Of a stretch of DNA of 64,000 bases, positions 1 to 9,742 are shown piece by piece; the first letter of the stretch is position 1; each line of letters starts with the position of its first letter. Source of the stretch: an uncultured Rikenellaceae bacterium (lineage in GTDB: Bacteria; Bacteroidota; Bacteroidia; Bacteroidales; Rikenellaceae); assembly GCA_944325305.1 (NCBI GenBank), contig CALUZO010000010.1, positions 62,001 through 126,000 on the forward strand, written 5' to 3'. The notes below the pieces were generated by a model. It was given only the letters and a program-made list of their open reading frames with translations. It searched no databases and had not been told where the DNA came from. The position numbers were made by a program, and so were the translations under genes.

Positions 1-1298
1 CATTTCTGAAATTCATCCCTCATCCGCTCATAGTCGGTTTCACGTCCGGGATTGCACTCGTGATATTCTCCACACAGATCTCAAACGCATTCGGATTGAC
101 GCTGCCCGAGAACCCGTCGGAATTCATTGCCAAATGGCGGGTCTATTTCGAAAATATCGGTACCATCAACTGGTGGGCGACAGGCATTACGGTTGCGACA
201 ATACTGATTTCCGTATTCTCGAAGAAAGTAATCAAAGTCATTCCGGGATCGTTCATCGCCATCATATTGATGACACTTGTAACATCTTTGTGCGAACTTC
301 CAGTCACTACGATCGGTACGCTTTACGGCGAAATAAAACTCAACTTCGCCCCCACCTTCCCATCCGTGGAGTTCGGGGAGCTCGGCCAATACCTCCAGCC
401 GGCATTCACCATCGCGATACTCGGAGCCATCGAATCGCTGCTTTCGGCCGTTGTTGCCGACGGTATGATAAGTTCACAACACCGGTCAAACACAGAGCTC
501 ATAGCCCAGGGAGTCGCTAATGTTGTCTCTCCCCTGTTCGGCGGCATACCTGCAACCGGAGCCATAGCGCGTACGGCTACCAACATCAAAAACGGAGGCC
601 GCACACCCGTGGCCGGCATGACACACGCCATCGTCATTCTTCTCATAATGCTATTCTTCGGCAAATGGGCGGCACTTATCCCCATGTCATGTCTGGCCGG
701 TATCCTGATAGTCGTCTCCTACAACATGAGCGAATGGCGCACGTTCCGGTCAGTACTCCGAGCGTCTTATTTCGATGTCATAATCCTGCTGGCGACATTC
801 TTCATTACCGTGCTGGTGGACCTGACCGTCGCCCTCGAAATAGGTATCGTCCTTGCCTCGCTGATGTTTATGAAACGTATGGCCGACAACGCACCGAAAG
901 ACATAATGACCGGCAGCAACGTCGATCAGGACGTGCTCGACAACTACCACGATATCCCCTCCACAGTCGGTATTTATGAGATCAGCGGGCCGTTCTTTTT
1001 CGGGTCGGCAAAGACATACTGCCAGACTATCCGTGCGATGGGTATCAAATACAAGGTACTCATAATACGAATGCGCCACGTGCCCTTCGTGGACACGACC
1101 GCTATCAAGAATCTTCGGGAAACCATCCACCAGTTACAAACCGCCGGGACAAAGATAATCCTGTCGGGAGTGAACGACAAGGTGCGCAAGGACCTCATAC
1201 GTTTCGGCATCGGAGAGCAGATCGGAGAAGACTCGATATACCCGAAGTTCGACCTGGCACTGTACGGTGCAATGGATTATGTGACGAAAGTCGAATAG
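1..1298 (+). CDS. SulP family anion transporter with C-terminal STAS domain (5' end outside window)
   Basis: This is the C-terminal ~430 residues of an inner-membrane SulP/SLC26-type permease for sulfate or other small anions such as bicarbonate. The frame is open from base 3, before any start codon, and reads FLKFIPHPLIVGFTSGIA, a typical SulP transmembrane stretch, so the gene begins upstream of the window. Several hydrophobic helices follow. The glycine-rich segment GGIPATGAIART is a family hallmark of the substrate site. The last ~110 residues form a soluble STAS domain, with a conserved stretch around RMRHVPFVDTTAIKNL, which in this family is cytoplasmic and regulatory. The substrate cannot be read from sequence. 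A strong terminator follows the stop. No neighbouring gene helps with function. Confidence 0.93.
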   Translation, partial: FLKFIPHPLIVGFTSGIALVIFSTQISNAFGLTLPENPSEFIAKWRVYFENIGTINWWATGITVATILISVFSKKVIKVIPGSFIAIILMTLVTSLCELPVTTIGTLYGEIKLNFAPTFPSVEFGELGQYLQPAFTIAILGAIESLLSAVVADGMISSQHRSNTELIAQGVANVVSPLFGGIPATGAIARTATNIKNGGRTPVAGMTHAIVILLIMLFFGKWAALIPMSCLAGILIVVSYNMSEWRTFRSVLRASYFDVIILLATFFITVLVDLTVALEIGIVLASLMFMKRMADNAPKDIMTGSNVDQDVLDNYHDIPSTVGIYEISGPFFFGSAKTYCQTIRAMGIKYKVLIIRMRHVPFVDTTAIKNLRETIHQLQTAGTKIILSGVNDKVRKDLIRFGIGEQIGEDSIYPKFDLALYGAMDYVTKVE

Positions 1299-1346
1299 CA
1301 AAGCTTCTCATGATCTGATGATCTGATTCACTGACAAAACATAGGA

Positions 1347-1378
1347 AAATAAGCCCCGGATTTTCCGGGGCTTATTTC
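1347..1378 (+). terminator. Rho-independent terminator after the SulP gene
   Basis: Eight-base GC-rich arms (GCCCCGGA / TCCGGGGC) enclose a 3-nt loop, with A-rich sequence before and TTATTTCT after. It lies about 50 nt past the stop codon. Confidence 0.85.
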
Positions 1379-1532
1379 TATCCGGCTGCATAAAATCGCT
1401 TCATACACAGGCAGTCCGGGCTATTATCATTGGTCTAAACAATATCTCCAACTCAATCAAGACAACTCCACACTCACTAATGCCGACTCTGGTTCGAATC
1501 CGTAGAATATCGTACTGATACGCCAAATCCTA

Positions 1533-1569
1533 AAAACAGAGAGGGAGGTGCCCGCGCAGGGACCTCCCT
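1533..1569 (-). terminator. Terminator of the rimP-nusA-infB operon
   Basis: On the minus strand the arms GGGAGGT and ACCTCCC (1562-1568 and 1543-1549) are separated by a GC-rich 12-nt loop. A CTCTCTGTTTTT tail follows. It sits about 45 nt past the infB stop. Confidence 0.75.
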
Positions 1570-1613
1570 TCATAATGAGTCATTTTATCGGGTCCAAAGC
1601 GTTTCCCGATGTA

Positions 1614-4505
1614 TCAGCGTTTCACCTCTACGATCTCGTATCCTTCCACTATATCGCCCACTTTAATGTCGTTGTAATTTTCGATATTAAGACCACACTC
1701 GAGACCGCTTACCACCTCTTTCACGTCATCCTTATAGCGCTTGAGCGAACCGAGTTTCCCGGTATAAACCACTATACCGTCACGTATCACACGTATCGGT
1801 GTGTTGCGCGTAATCTTGCCTTCCCGCACGACACAACCGGCTATGGTTCCCACCTTGCTGATCTTGAATGTTTCGAGAACCTCTACCGAACAAACTATCT
1901 CTTCCTTGGTCTCAGGGGCAAGCATACCCTCGATAGCGTCCTTGATATCGTTTATCGCATCATAGATGATAGAGTATAAGCGTATCTCTATCTCCTCTTT
2001 TTCGGCAAGTTTACGCGCCGAAGCCGACGGGCGGACCTGGAAACCGACGATTATAGCATTAGATGCTGCAGCAAGGATAACATCCGACTCCGATATCTGG
2101 CCCACGGCCTTATGAATCACATTTACCTCAACCTCTTCTTTGGAAAGTTTGATCAACGAATCCGTCATTGCTTCTACCGATCCGTCCACATCACCTTTTA
2201 CAATGATATTGAGTTCCTTGAAGTTTCCTATTGCAATGCGGCGTCCGATCTCATCGAGTGTCACATGTTTCTGAGTGCGCAGTCCCTGCATGCGTTGCAA
2301 TTGTTCGCGCTTGTTGGCGAGCTCGCGTGCGCTACGGTCGTCATCCATGACATTGAACGTGTCGCCAGCCTGCGGAGCACCATTAAGACCGAGTACCAAT
2401 ACGGGGGTCGATGGCGGAGCTACCTCAACCTTCTTGCCATTTTCATCGAACATTGCCTTTACACGTCCGGTATGGGTGCCTGCCAGCATGATGTCGCCGA
2501 CCCGAAGCGTACCGTTCTGCACAAGTACAGTCGCAACGTATCCACGTCCTCTATCAAGCGACGATTCTATTACAACGCCCGTAGCCTTTTTGTCGGGATT
2601 GGCCTTGAGATCGAGGAATTCGGCCTCGAGCAACACCTTCTCGAGCAGTTTGTCGAGATTGATTCCTTTTTTGGCCGATACCTCCTGCGACTGGTATTTG
2701 CCGCCCCAGTCTTCCACGAGATAGTTCATGGCGGCAAGCTGTTCCTTGATTCGGTCCGGATTTGCCCCTTCCTTGTCTATCTTATTTATCGCGAACACTA
2801 TCGGCACTCCGGCAGCGGTAGCGTGGTTGATAGCTTCGACGGTCTGGGGCATCACGCTGTCGTCGGCAGCGATGATTATGATTGCCACGTCTGTTGCCGC
2901 CGCGCCTCGGGCTCGCATAGCTGTAAATGCCTCGTGACCCGGAGTATCGAGGAACGTTATCTTCCGTCCGTCCAGTTCCACGCTATAAGCACCTATGTGC
3001 TGGGTTATCCCGCCTGCTTCACCGGCAATAACGTTTGTCTTTCGTATATTGTCGAGCAGCGAGGTCTTACCGTGGTCTACGTGACCCATGACCGTAACGA
3101 TAGGCGGACGCGGCACGAGTTCTTCTTCCGAGTCGTCCTCTTCTTCTATCGCCTCCTGTATCTCTACCGATACGAATTCCACCTTATACCCGAATTCTTC
3201 GGCTACGACCACCAATGCTTCTGCATCGAGCCTCTGGTTGATAGAGACCATCAGGCCAAGATTCATACATGCGGTTATAACCTCGGTGACACCCACATCC
3301 ATCATTGTAGCCAGTTCGCTCACCGTAACGAATTCCGTAACCCGAAGAATGCTTTTTTCCATCTCTTCGCGTTCCATCTCCTCGCCCATACGAGCAGCGG
3401 CGGCATCGCGTTTATCACGGCGATATTTAGCACTTTTACTTTTGGCGCCCTTAGAGGTAAGACGGGCAAGCGTTTCCTTAACCTGCTTTTGTACCTCTTC
3501 GTCGCTTACCTCGGGTCTGAGAATCGGTTTAGCTCCCTTTTTATTGCCCTTTTTCTTTTCCGCGAACTGAGGTTTTCCTGTTGTACCGTGTTTACCTCCT
3601 TGCTGATCCCGGTTCTGTCCCGATAATGGCGGTTGCTGTTTGGTAACATCGACCTTGTCTTTCGTGATTCTTTTGCGCTTTCCGCGGCTTCCAGTCCTGT
3701 CAAAGTCTTTCACATCTATCTTTCCGAGCACTTTGGGACCTGCAAGCGTACTCCCCTCGGTATCCGGACGGAACACATTGCTGTCATCGGCGGCCTTACG
3801 TTCATCAAATGTCATAGTCTGTTTTTCGGCATCCGCCATGACAACGGTCGGCCGTTCCTCCGCTTTAGGCCGAGGAGCTGGCTCTTCACGCTCAACCTCC
3901 GGTTTGGGCGTTGCCACAGAAGTTTGTTTCGGTTTTACGTCAACTACCGGTTCCGGTTTTACGTCCGCTGCCGGTTCAGTCTCAGGCAGAGACGCTTCAA
4001 ACGCTTTGGGCTTAAGTTCCTTGATTTCCTCCGGTTTTACGGGTTCGGGTTTTGGTTCTTCCGGTTTGGGGATTTCGTGTTTCGGGGTCTCTTTTACCTT
4101 CTCATCCTTTTTGATATGGCTCTTTGGCTTACCGGCATCGAGATCTATCTTACCCAGCACCTTAGGACCACGCGAAGCGACTTCTTCTCTTACCGATATG
4201 ACACCTGACTTTATGACTACCTCGTCCTTGAAATCATCTTCGGCTTTCCTCTCTTCCTCCTTACGGTCGCTTATCGACACGCTTTCCGGTTTGAAGTTTA
4301 TCCTCTCCCTGACGCTGGCCACATTATCCGGCATATTGCCCCCGAACTCTTTCTGCAACGCAGCCAAAGCATCCGCCGAGACAATCGTATTGGGCGAATG
4401 ATCCACTTCGAACCCCTTTTTGCGTAAGAATTCGACAATGGTATTCAGCCCGACATTGAATTGCCGTGCCGCCTGGTTGAGCCTGACTCTTTTTTCGTTT
4501 GACAT
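1614..4505 (-). CDS. infB: Translation initiation factor IF-2
   Basis: IF-2 is the GTPase that places initiator tRNA on the 30S subunit and promotes subunit joining. The 963-residue protein begins with an IF2_N module (about 1-55: [12 protein letters not shown], then a long helix). A very charged Lys/Glu/Pro linker runs to about residue 370. A second IF2_N-like module follows (about 390-445), then the G domain from about 472 with [17 protein letters not shown] and NKID, and the C-terminal beta-barrel and fMet-tRNA domains. The short motif GPKVLGKID occurs twice in the linker. The product is longer than E. coli IF-2 (890 aa), as is usual in Bacteroidota. It is the last gene of rimP-nusA-infB, 145 nt after nusA. 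Confidence 0.98.
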   Translation of the reverse strand: MSNEKRVRLNQAARQFNVGLNTIVEFLRKKGFEVDHSPNTIVSADALAALQKEFGGNMPDNVASVRERINFKPESVSISDRKEEERKAEDDFKDEVVIKSGVISVREEVASRGPKVLGKIDLDAGKPKSHIKKDEKVKETPKHEIPKPEEPKPEPVKPEEIKELKPKAFEASLPETEPAADVKPEPVVDVKPKQTSVATPKPEVEREEPAPRPKAEERPTVVMADAEKQTMTFDERKAADDSNVFRPDTEGSTLAGPKVLGKIDVKDFDRTGSRGKRKRITKDKVDVTKQQPPLSGQNRDQQGGKHGTTGKPQFAEKKKGNKKGAKPILRPEVSDEEVQKQVKETLARLTSKGAKSKSAKYRRDKRDAAAARMGEEMEREEMEKSILRVTEFVTVSELATMMDVGVTEVITACMNLGLMVSINQRLDAEALVVVAEEFGYKVEFVSVEIQEAIEEEDDSEEELVPRPPIVTVMGHVDHGKTSLLDNIRKTNVIAGEAGGITQHIGAYSVELDGRKITFLDTPGHEAFTAMRARGAAATDVAIIIIAADDSVMPQTVEAINHATAAGVPIVFAINKIDKEGANPDRIKEQLAAMNYLVEDWGGKYQSQEVSAKKGINLDKLLEKVLLEAEFLDLKANPDKKATGVVIESSLDRGRGYVATVLVQNGTLRVGDIMLAGTHTGRVKAMFDENGKKVEVAPPSTPVLVLGLNGAPQAGDTFNVMDDDRSARELANKREQLQRMQGLRTQKHVTLDEIGRRIAIGNFKELNIIVKGDVDGSVEAMTDSLIKLSKEEVEVNVIHKAVGQISESDVILAAASNAIIVGFQVRPSASARKLAEKEEIEIRLYSIIYDAINDIKDAIEGMLAPETKEEIVCSVEVLETFKISKVGTIAGCVVREGKITRNTPIRVIRDGIVVYTGKLGSLKRYKDDVKEVVSGLECGLNIENYNDIKVGDIVEGYEIVEVKR

Positions 4506-4650
4506 ATATCTTTCTTTATTCTTTCTGTTCGTTCTTCATTTTTGCGTTTGGGGAGGCCGCCGCCTGTCTGAGAGCGCTACCGGAATTTGGCCGATTTCAT
4601 CAGCTCCTGTTCCCGCACAATATTTAATACCTGTCGCGGGATCGGAAATG

Positions 4651-5880
4651 TTATTCGAATTCCGACTTGAGAATATTCACGACCTCTTTTACCGTCTCTT
4701 CTTCGAGGTCCGTACGCTTTGCCAGTTCGTCTACCGAGTGTTCGAGTACGCTCTTGGCAGTGTCGCAACCGATACCTTTGAGGGCGTCGATGATCCACTG
4801 TTCTATTTCGTCCGAGAACTCGTCGAGAGCGACGTCCTCTTCTTCCACCTCGCGATAGACATCTATGTCATACCCTGTCAGCATGCTTGCCAGACGGATA
4901 TTGAGACCGCCCTTGCCGATAGCCAACGAGACCTCGCTCGGCTTGAGGTAAACAGCGGCGGTCTTTTTCTCTTCATCGAGATTGATCGAGGTGATCTTGG
5001 CCGGATTCAACGCACGCTGGATCAAAAGCTGCATGTTGTTCGTCCAGTTCACAACGTCTATATTCTCGTTACGCAACTCCTTGACTATGGAATATATACG
5101 CGAACCTTTCATCCCCACGCAGGCTCCGACGGGATCGATTCGTTCGTCGTAAGACTCAACGGCGACTTTTGCCCTCTCACCCGGAATACGTACGATCTTC
5201 TTGATCGTGATAAGTCCGTCATAAATTTCGGGCACTTCAAGTTCGAACAGCCTTTCCAGAAATTCCGGAGCCGTACGCGAAAGTATGATTACCGGGGAAT
5301 TGTTGCGCATCTCAACTTTGGAGACGATAGCACGTATCGAATCTCCTTTACGGAAAAAGTCGCTCGGGATCTGCTCGCTTTTGGGCAATATGAGTTCATT
5401 GTCTTCATCATCGAGGACAAGCACCTCTTTTTTCCATACCTGATAGACCTCACCCGTTATGATTTCGCCCACCTTTTCGCTGTATTTTTCATAGAGGCTT
5501 GCCTTTTCGAGGTCGAGAATTCGTGAAGCGAGGTTCTGTCGAAGTGAAAGGACCGCACGACGGCCAAAGTCCGACAATTTGAGTTCGTCGGCGACCTCTT
5601 CTCCCACTTCATATGTTTCGTCGATCTTGCGCGCGTCGCTCAGTGAAATCTGCTGGTTTGGATTTTCCACTTCGCCGTCATTGACAATCACACGGTTCCG
5701 CCAGATCTCCATATCTCCCTTTTCGGGATTCACGATCACGTCGAAATTTTCGTCGGTCTCGAAGGTTTTGATAAGGTAGTGGCGGAAGACATCCTCTATC
5801 ACACCGATCATAGTGCTCTTGTCGATGTTTTTCAGCTCTTTGAACTCAGCGAACGTGCTGATTAGATTAACATTGTCCAT
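4651..5880 (-). CDS. nusA: Transcription termination/antitermination factor NusA
   Basis: NusA binds RNA polymerase and nascent RNA and modulates pausing, termination and antitermination. The 409-residue protein has the N-terminal polymerase-binding domain (about 1-125), an S1 domain and two KH domains. The KH region includes the conserved stretches DPVGACVGMKGSRI and EVSLAIGKGGLNIRLA. A short C-terminal helix-hairpin-helix-like tail (LKGIGCDTAKSVLEHSVDEL) follows. It lacks the two acidic repeats of the E. coli protein, which is normal outside gammaproteobacteria. It lies between rimP (91 nt upstream) and infB in the conserved operon. The start MDNVNLIS matches the family N-terminus. Confidence 0.97.
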   Translation of the reverse strand: MDNVNLISTFAEFKELKNIDKSTMIGVIEDVFRHYLIKTFETDENFDVIVNPEKGDMEIWRNRVIVNDGEVENPNQQISLSDARKIDETYEVGEEVADELKLSDFGRRAVLSLRQNLASRILDLEKASLYEKYSEKVGEIITGEVYQVWKKEVLVLDDEDNELILPKSEQIPSDFFRKGDSIRAIVSKVEMRNNSPVIILSRTAPEFLERLFELEVPEIYDGLITIKKIVRIPGERAKVAVESYDERIDPVGACVGMKGSRIYSIVKELRNENIDVVNWTNNMQLLIQRALNPAKITSINLDEEKKTAAVYLKPSEVSLAIGKGGLNIRLASMLTGYDIDVYREVEEEDVALDEFSDEIEQWIIDALKGIGCDTAKSVLEHSVDELAKRTDLEEETVKEVVNILKSEFE

Positions 5881-5971
5881 AGTAGTATTTGATGGTACGT
5901 TTTTATGTTTTTATTGTCTGAACTTATTGTTCGGTAATTGCATCGGCCGAACCGCATGGCTCGACAGATGA

Positions 5972-6439
5972 TCATTTGAAATCCAGATACTCTTTTGTTG
6001 TTTTCACATCATCGAGAGGGTATGTCCTTGTATTTTCCACTTCGACTTTTCTCTTTTTCCCCTCGACAGCGACTTTTTCGGGATATGCTATCGTTATGCT
6101 CTCTTCCGAGGCATCACGCAACTCTGCCAGTATCTTGGTGCCGTCCTTCAGCACCACTTCGACAGGTTTTCCTATGAGTTTGCGATACTGACGCAACACC
6201 TTAAGCGGTTGCCCCACGCCAGCCGATGCCACCATAAGCGAGAAATCTTCCTGTTCACGGTCGAATTCGGCCTCTATGGTACGGCTGAGCTCGACACATG
6301 TCTCTATCGAAACCGCCGTATCGCTGTCTATCGTAAGTTCCACGTCGTTGGAGGGAGACACCTTGATGTCCACAATGAAAAGGTCGCTGCCTTCCATAAA
6401 CCTTTCAGCCGCCTCCCGCATCTTTTGTACTTCGATCAT
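5972..6439 (-). CDS. rimP: Ribosome maturation factor RimP
   Basis: RimP assists 30S subunit maturation. The 155-residue product has the two-domain RimP layout. An N-terminal alpha/beta domain contains the conserved SRTIEAEFD helix. A small SH3-like C-terminal domain follows the stretch VASAGVGQPLKVLRQYRKLIGK, equivalent to the usual SPGxxRPL region. It is the first gene of rimP-nusA-infB, an order conserved across bacteria. It is preceded by about 120 nt of leader with a promoter box and a hairpin, so the operon may be controlled in its leader. Confidence 0.95.
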   Translation of the reverse strand: MIEVQKMREAAERFMEGSDLFIVDIKVSPSNDVELTIDSDTAVSIETCVELSRTIEAEFDREQEDFSLMVASAGVGQPLKVLRQYRKLIGKPVEVVLKDGTKILAELRDASEESITIAYPEKVAVEGKKRKVEVENTRTYPLDDVKTTKEYLDFK

Positions 6440-6517
6440 AATTCTCTGAATGTTAACGCTTAGTCCGTTTCTCCATCATACCCGACATGGCCGGATTTCT
6501 CCTCGGAAAGTACGAAA

Positions 6518-6539
6518 ATAGGGGACTTGCGTCCCCTAT
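6518..6539 (-). terminator. GNRA-capped hairpin in the rimP leader (attenuator or lpxA terminator)
   Basis: On the minus strand ATAGGGGAC-GCAA-GTCCCCTAT forms a perfect 9-bp stem with a GCAA tetraloop, followed by TTTCG. It lies about 90 nt after the lpxA stop and downstream of the probable rimP promoter box at 6558-6565. It could end lpxA transcription, attenuate the rimP operon, or both. The U-tract is short. Confidence 0.6.
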
Positions 6540-6557
6540 CTCCCTCATTTATCGGTG

Positions 6558-6565
6558 CAAATATA
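6558..6565 (-). promoter_or_regulatory. Probable -7 box for rimP-nusA-infB
   Basis: The minus strand reads TATATTTG, an exact match to the Bacteroidota -7 element TAnnTTTG. It lies between lpxA and rimP and leaves a leader of about 110 nt. No clear TTTG -33 element is present. Confidence 0.5.
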
Positions 6566-6627
6566 TTAAAATTTGCTTTTATTTCTATGAATTAACGTTT
6601 TTTTGTTGCCATTTAGTGTCTCAGCGA

Positions 6628-7425
6628 CTATTCTTCCTCTTTTTTCGTCGGGCTCCAAGGCTTGAGGATGCCTTTTTTCGAGGTTCGAATAAAGTTCACT
6701 ATCGCATCGCGTTCCGGACTCGACGGGAACTGTTCCATAACAATATCGCAGGCCTTTCCGTATGAGTAGCCGCCCTGGAAAATTATACGGAATATATCCT
6801 GTATTCTGTGAACCTGTTCGTCGGTGAATCCTCTCCTGCGCAGACCTATCGTATTGGCTCCCACATATTGTATGGGTTCATGCGAAGCCTTGACGTACGG
6901 AGGAATATCCTTGTTCACGAATGTACCTGCCCCCACCATGACATGCGAACCGATTCTTGTGAACTGCGATGCACCTCCCTGGCCGCCGAAAACGACCCAG
7001 TCGCCGATCTCCACTTCGCCGGCAAGCAGTACATTGTTGACGATAACGTTATAATCGCCGACCACACAGTCGTGTCCGACATGGCAGCAGGCCATGAAAA
7101 GGTTATTGCTTCCTATAACTGTTTTACCGCGGGCAGCGGTGCCGCGGTTAAGCGATGCTCCTTCGCGTACCGTGTTGTTATCGCCCATTTCGAGTGTAGT
7201 GTATTCGCCCTTGAATTTGAGGTCCTGCGGAATACCGCCAACAACAGCATTCGTGTGTATCTTGCAGTTCTTGCCCATGCGGGTACCTGCGAGTACCGTG
7301 GCGTGCGGGCCTATCCATGTTCCGTCGCCTATCACAACGTCACCGGCTATGTATGCGAAAGCCTCTACGGTCACGTTCTCGCCGAGTTTCGCATCGGGAT
7401 GAATATATGCTAAATCACTTATCAT
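6628..7425 (-). CDS. lpxA: UDP-N-acetylglucosamine acyltransferase
   Basis: LpxA transfers a 3-hydroxyacyl chain from acyl carrier protein to UDP-GlcNAc, the first step of lipid A synthesis, in the cytoplasm. The 265-residue protein matches the family length (E. coli 262). Its first two thirds consist of hexapeptide repeats of a left-handed beta-helix (IHPDAKLGENVTVEAFAYI and similar). It contains the conserved GGIPQDLKFKGEYTTL segment and the active-site histidine region CCHVGHDCVVGD. A C-terminal helical domain follows (GLRRRGFTDEQVHRI). It is encoded 20 nt downstream of lpxC/fabZ on the same strand, the usual Bacteroidota arrangement. Confidence 0.97.
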   Translation of the reverse strand: MISDLAYIHPDAKLGENVTVEAFAYIAGDVVIGDGTWIGPHATVLAGTRMGKNCKIHTNAVVGGIPQDLKFKGEYTTLEMGDNNTVREGASLNRGTAARGKTVIGSNNLFMACCHVGHDCVVGDYNVIVNNVLLAGEVEIGDWVVFGGQGGASQFTRIGSHVMVGAGTFVNKDIPPYVKASHEPIQYVGANTIGLRRRGFTDEQVHRIQDIFRIIFQGGYSYGKACDIVMEQFPSSPERDAIVNFIRTSKKGILKPWSPTKKEEE

Positions 7426-7445
7426 TTTTCGTTTAAGTAATTAGG

Positions 7446-8837
7446 TTATGCTCTGTTCTTTGCAACCTGAGCCACTAATACGGCCTCGGTCACCAGCTGC
7501 TGGCCAACGAAGGCCTTGGCTTCCATCTTGACGATACCGCGTCTCACAGGTTCGGTAAGTTCCAGTTCAAAGTGCAGTGTATCGCCCGGAACCACTTTCT
7601 GTTTGAATTTCACCTCGTCTATTTTGAGGAAATAGGTTGAGTAATTCTCCGGATCTTCAATTTCGTGCAGCGCCAATATGCCTCCGCACTGAGCCATCGC
7701 TTCAATAATGAGGACTCCCGGCATGACCGGTTCGCTCGGGAAATGTCCCACGAAGAAAGGTTCGTTCATGGTGACGTTCTTGATGCCGGCTACGCTTCCC
7801 GAATCTATATGTATGATCCTGTCGACCAGCAGGAAGGGTGGCCTGTGCGGCAGAAGCTTCATGATACCGTTGATATCATATATCGGAGCTTTAGCCGGAT
7901 CGTACTTGTAACGGGGTTTGACACCTTCCCGGCGCATGGTCTTGCGCAGCATCCTGACCGTATCGGTATTTGCCTTGTGACCGGGGCGGGTAGCCATGAC
8001 CTTGCCTTTTATCCTGAGTCCCATGAGGGCGAAGTCGCCGAGTATGTCTAAAAGTTTATGACGTGCGGGTTCGTTACGGAAACGCAACGATATATTATCG
8101 AGATAACCGCCTTTCACTTCGACGTCACGTCCGGGGAAGAGTTTGCGTACGCGTTCGATCTGTTCTTCTGTGACATTGTGTTCCACAACGACGATGGCAT
8201 TATCCATGTCTCCGCCCTTGATAAGGTTTGCCCCCAGCAACAGTTCGAGTTCATGGAAGAAGACGAACGTACGGCACGGAGCAATTTCCTTCGCGAAATC
8301 GGTATTGCTGTCGAAGGTGGCATATTGGTTTCCCAATACATCAGAGCCGTAATCCACATGCACCGACACGCTGAACTCGTCATCCGGCAAAACGACGATC
8401 TCGACGCCTTTTTCCTCGTCGGTGTAACGTATGGTTTCGGTGACATTATAATATTGGATAAATGCCTCCTGCTCTTCGAGTCCGACCGATTTGATCTTTT
8501 CGGCATACTCCCTGGCAGAACCGTCCATAATCGGCACCTCGGGACCATCAACCTCGACAATAGCGTTATCAACACCCATGGACCACAATGCGGCCATCAG
8601 ATGTTCGATAGTCGAAACCTTGACATCTCCTTTAGCGACAGTGGTACTGCGCGATGTATCTGTGACATTTTCGGCAATCGCCTGTATTTGGGGTTCTCCT
8701 TCGATGTCTATTCGTTTGAAGACTATCCCCGTATCTGCCGGGGCGGGAAGGATATTCATCGTAACCTTAAGGCCTGTATGCAATCCAGTACCTTTGATGG
8801 TAAACGAAGCCTTAAGAGTCTTTTGCTTATTGGCCAT
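7446..8837 (-). CDS. lpxC/fabZ: Bifunctional UDP-3-O-acyl-N-acetylglucosamine deacetylase / 3-hydroxyacyl-ACP dehydratase
   Basis: This 463-residue protein fuses two enzymes. Residues 1 to about 305 are LpxC, the zinc-dependent deacetylase that commits UDP-GlcNAc to lipid A. Its zinc-site motifs [11 protein letters not shown] and [11 protein letters not shown] (HxxxD) are visible. Residues from about 315 are FabZ, the fatty-acid dehydratase, with [11 protein letters not shown] and [17 protein letters not shown] carrying the catalytic His and Glu. The fusion is characteristic of Bacteroidota and may balance lipid A against fatty-acid synthesis. It is the promoter-proximal gene of the pair with lpxA. 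lpxD, often adjacent in this phylum, is instead at 62177. Confidence 0.98.
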   Translation of the reverse strand: MANKQKTLKASFTIKGTGLHTGLKVTMNILPAPADTGIVFKRIDIEGEPQIQAIAENVTDTSRSTTVAKGDVKVSTIEHLMAALWSMGVDNAIVEVDGPEVPIMDGSAREYAEKIKSVGLEEQEAFIQYYNVTETIRYTDEEKGVEIVVLPDDEFSVSVHVDYGSDVLGNQYATFDSNTDFAKEIAPCRTFVFFHELELLLGANLIKGGDMDNAIVVVEHNVTEEQIERVRKLFPGRDVEVKGGYLDNISLRFRNEPARHKLLDILGDFALMGLRIKGKVMATRPGHKANTDTVRMLRKTMRREGVKPRYKYDPAKAPIYDINGIMKLLPHRPPFLLVDRIIHIDSGSVAGIKNVTMNEPFFVGHFPSEPVMPGVLIIEAMAQCGGILALHEIEDPENYSTYFLKIDEVKFKQKVVPGDTLHFELELTEPVRRGIVKMEAKAFVGQQLVTEAVLVAQVAKNRA

Positions 8838-8873
8838 AGTAGTTCAAAGATGTATAGGCATTTTTATTTCATA

Positions 8874-8881
8874 CAAAGGTA
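8874..8881 (-). promoter_or_regulatory. Probable -7 box for lpxC/fabZ-lpxA
   Basis: The minus strand reads TACCTTTG, an exact TAnnTTTG match 36 nt upstream of the lpxC/fabZ ATG. It is almost back to back with the divergent box at 8904-8911. Confidence 0.55.
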
Positions 8882-8903
8882 TGAATTTTTATGGAAGAAA
8901 TAG

Positions 8904-8911
8904 TACTTTTG
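8904..8911 (+). promoter_or_regulatory. Probable -7 box for the TonB-like gene
   Basis: TACTTTTG matches TAnnTTTG exactly and lies 18 nt before the ATG at 8930. Its position argues against the in-frame ATG at 8891, which lies upstream of the box. Confidence 0.5.
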
Positions 8912-8929
8912 CCTATAATTTCTACCCTC

Positions 8930-9742
8930 ATGGGAATGAGCGAACAAAAACAACAGGAGATAACAAAACGTCAACCAATACGTCTGCCATTCGAAAAACG
9001 GGAAACAGATATCGGCGTATGGTTCTACGACCACCGTATCGGCATATGCGTAACGCTTGTGGCCTATGTGGTATTCATGGGACTTTTCGCATGGGGTACT
9101 ATCTCTCTGGACAAGTACGAACCCAATACCTCAATCCTTATAGAATTTCCCGAAGAGGAAAAACGCATAGAACTGACACCGGAACAGCAGCGCATTCTCG
9201 CACAAAACAGCCAGGACGATTATTCTGACGTGCGCAACCTATCCTCGAACGATAATGCCGAAGAACTCGATCCCCACCTGGCCGACGACCGCAGCACAGA
9301 GGCATCACAACTGTATGAAGATGCGGGCAAACTCGGAGAATCAATGGATGCCAATCGCGCCATGTATGAACAGGGATTGGCATTGGAAAGGGAAATAGCG
9401 AACGGCAATACGGCCGGAGAAACCGGATCGACCGAAGGCAAGGACACAAAAGTATCGGGCAACGTCACAGTGCGGTTCTCTTTCGACAACCCGGTACGTA
9501 ACAAAGTAAGCCTTGTAGTCCCGGCCTATCTTTGCGAAGGCGGCGGCATGGTGGAGTTAATAGTTACGCTCGACACCAACGGTTATGTGGTTTCAGCCAC
9601 TGTGGACAAATCGGTATCCACTCCCGACGAATGCATGCAAAATTCGGCAATCAACGCGGCACGCCAGTCCCGTTTCAATGTCGACTCCAATGCACCCAAG
9701 CGCCAAACCGGAACAATCTCATACACATTCATCCCCCAGTAA
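8930..9742 (+). CDS. TonB-like energy transducer family protein
   Basis: This is a single-pass inner-membrane protein of about 270 residues. A short cytoplasmic N-terminus precedes one transmembrane helix (about 37-57, IGICVTLVAYVVFMGLFAWG). A polar, acidic periplasmic linker follows. The final ~75 residues resemble the TonB C-terminal fold (GMVELIVTLDTNGYVVSATVDKS, then NSAINAARQSRF). Proteins of this shape are annotated as energy transducers coupling the proton-motive force to outer-membrane receptors, although the linker here is Glu/Asp-rich rather than Pro-rich, and no ExbB/ExbD or receptor gene is nearby. The start at 8930 (or 8936) is preferred to 8891 because the promoter box lies between them. 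Confidence 0.75.
   Translation: MGMSEQKQQEITKRQPIRLPFEKRETDIGVWFYDHRIGICVTLVAYVVFMGLFAWGTISLDKYEPNTSILIEFPEEEKRIELTPEQQRILAQNSQDDYSDVRNLSSNDNAEELDPHLADDRSTEASQLYEDAGKLGESMDANRAMYEQGLALEREIANGNTAGETGSTEGKDTKVSGNVTVRFSFDNPVRNKVSLVVPAYLCEGGGMVELIVTLDTNGYVVSATVDKSVSTPDECMQNSAINAARQSRFNVDSNAPKRQTGTISYTFIPQ

Larger units (their letters stand above)
1299..1613. other. Intergenic region between convergent sulP and infB
   Basis: This 315-bp stretch holds the sulP terminator, the infB terminator and about 150 bp in which I see no gene. A tRNA T-arm-like string (GGTTCGAATCC, near 1491-1501) is present, but no cloverleaf can be built around it. Confidence 0.6.

Noticed and set aside
1470..1515. GGTTCGAATCC string like a tRNA T-arm
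   Set aside because: The flanking bases do not form a full T-stem, and no D-arm, anticodon arm or matching acceptor stem could be built. It may be chance or a very old tRNA remnant.
2112..3626. 504-codon open frame on the plus strand
   Set aside because: It is antisense to infB, has no recognisable domain and a skewed composition. It arises from the codon bias of infB.
8891..8929. Upstream ATG start for the TonB-like protein
   Set aside because: The TACTTTTG promoter box lies downstream of this ATG, and the extra residues have no homology-like features.
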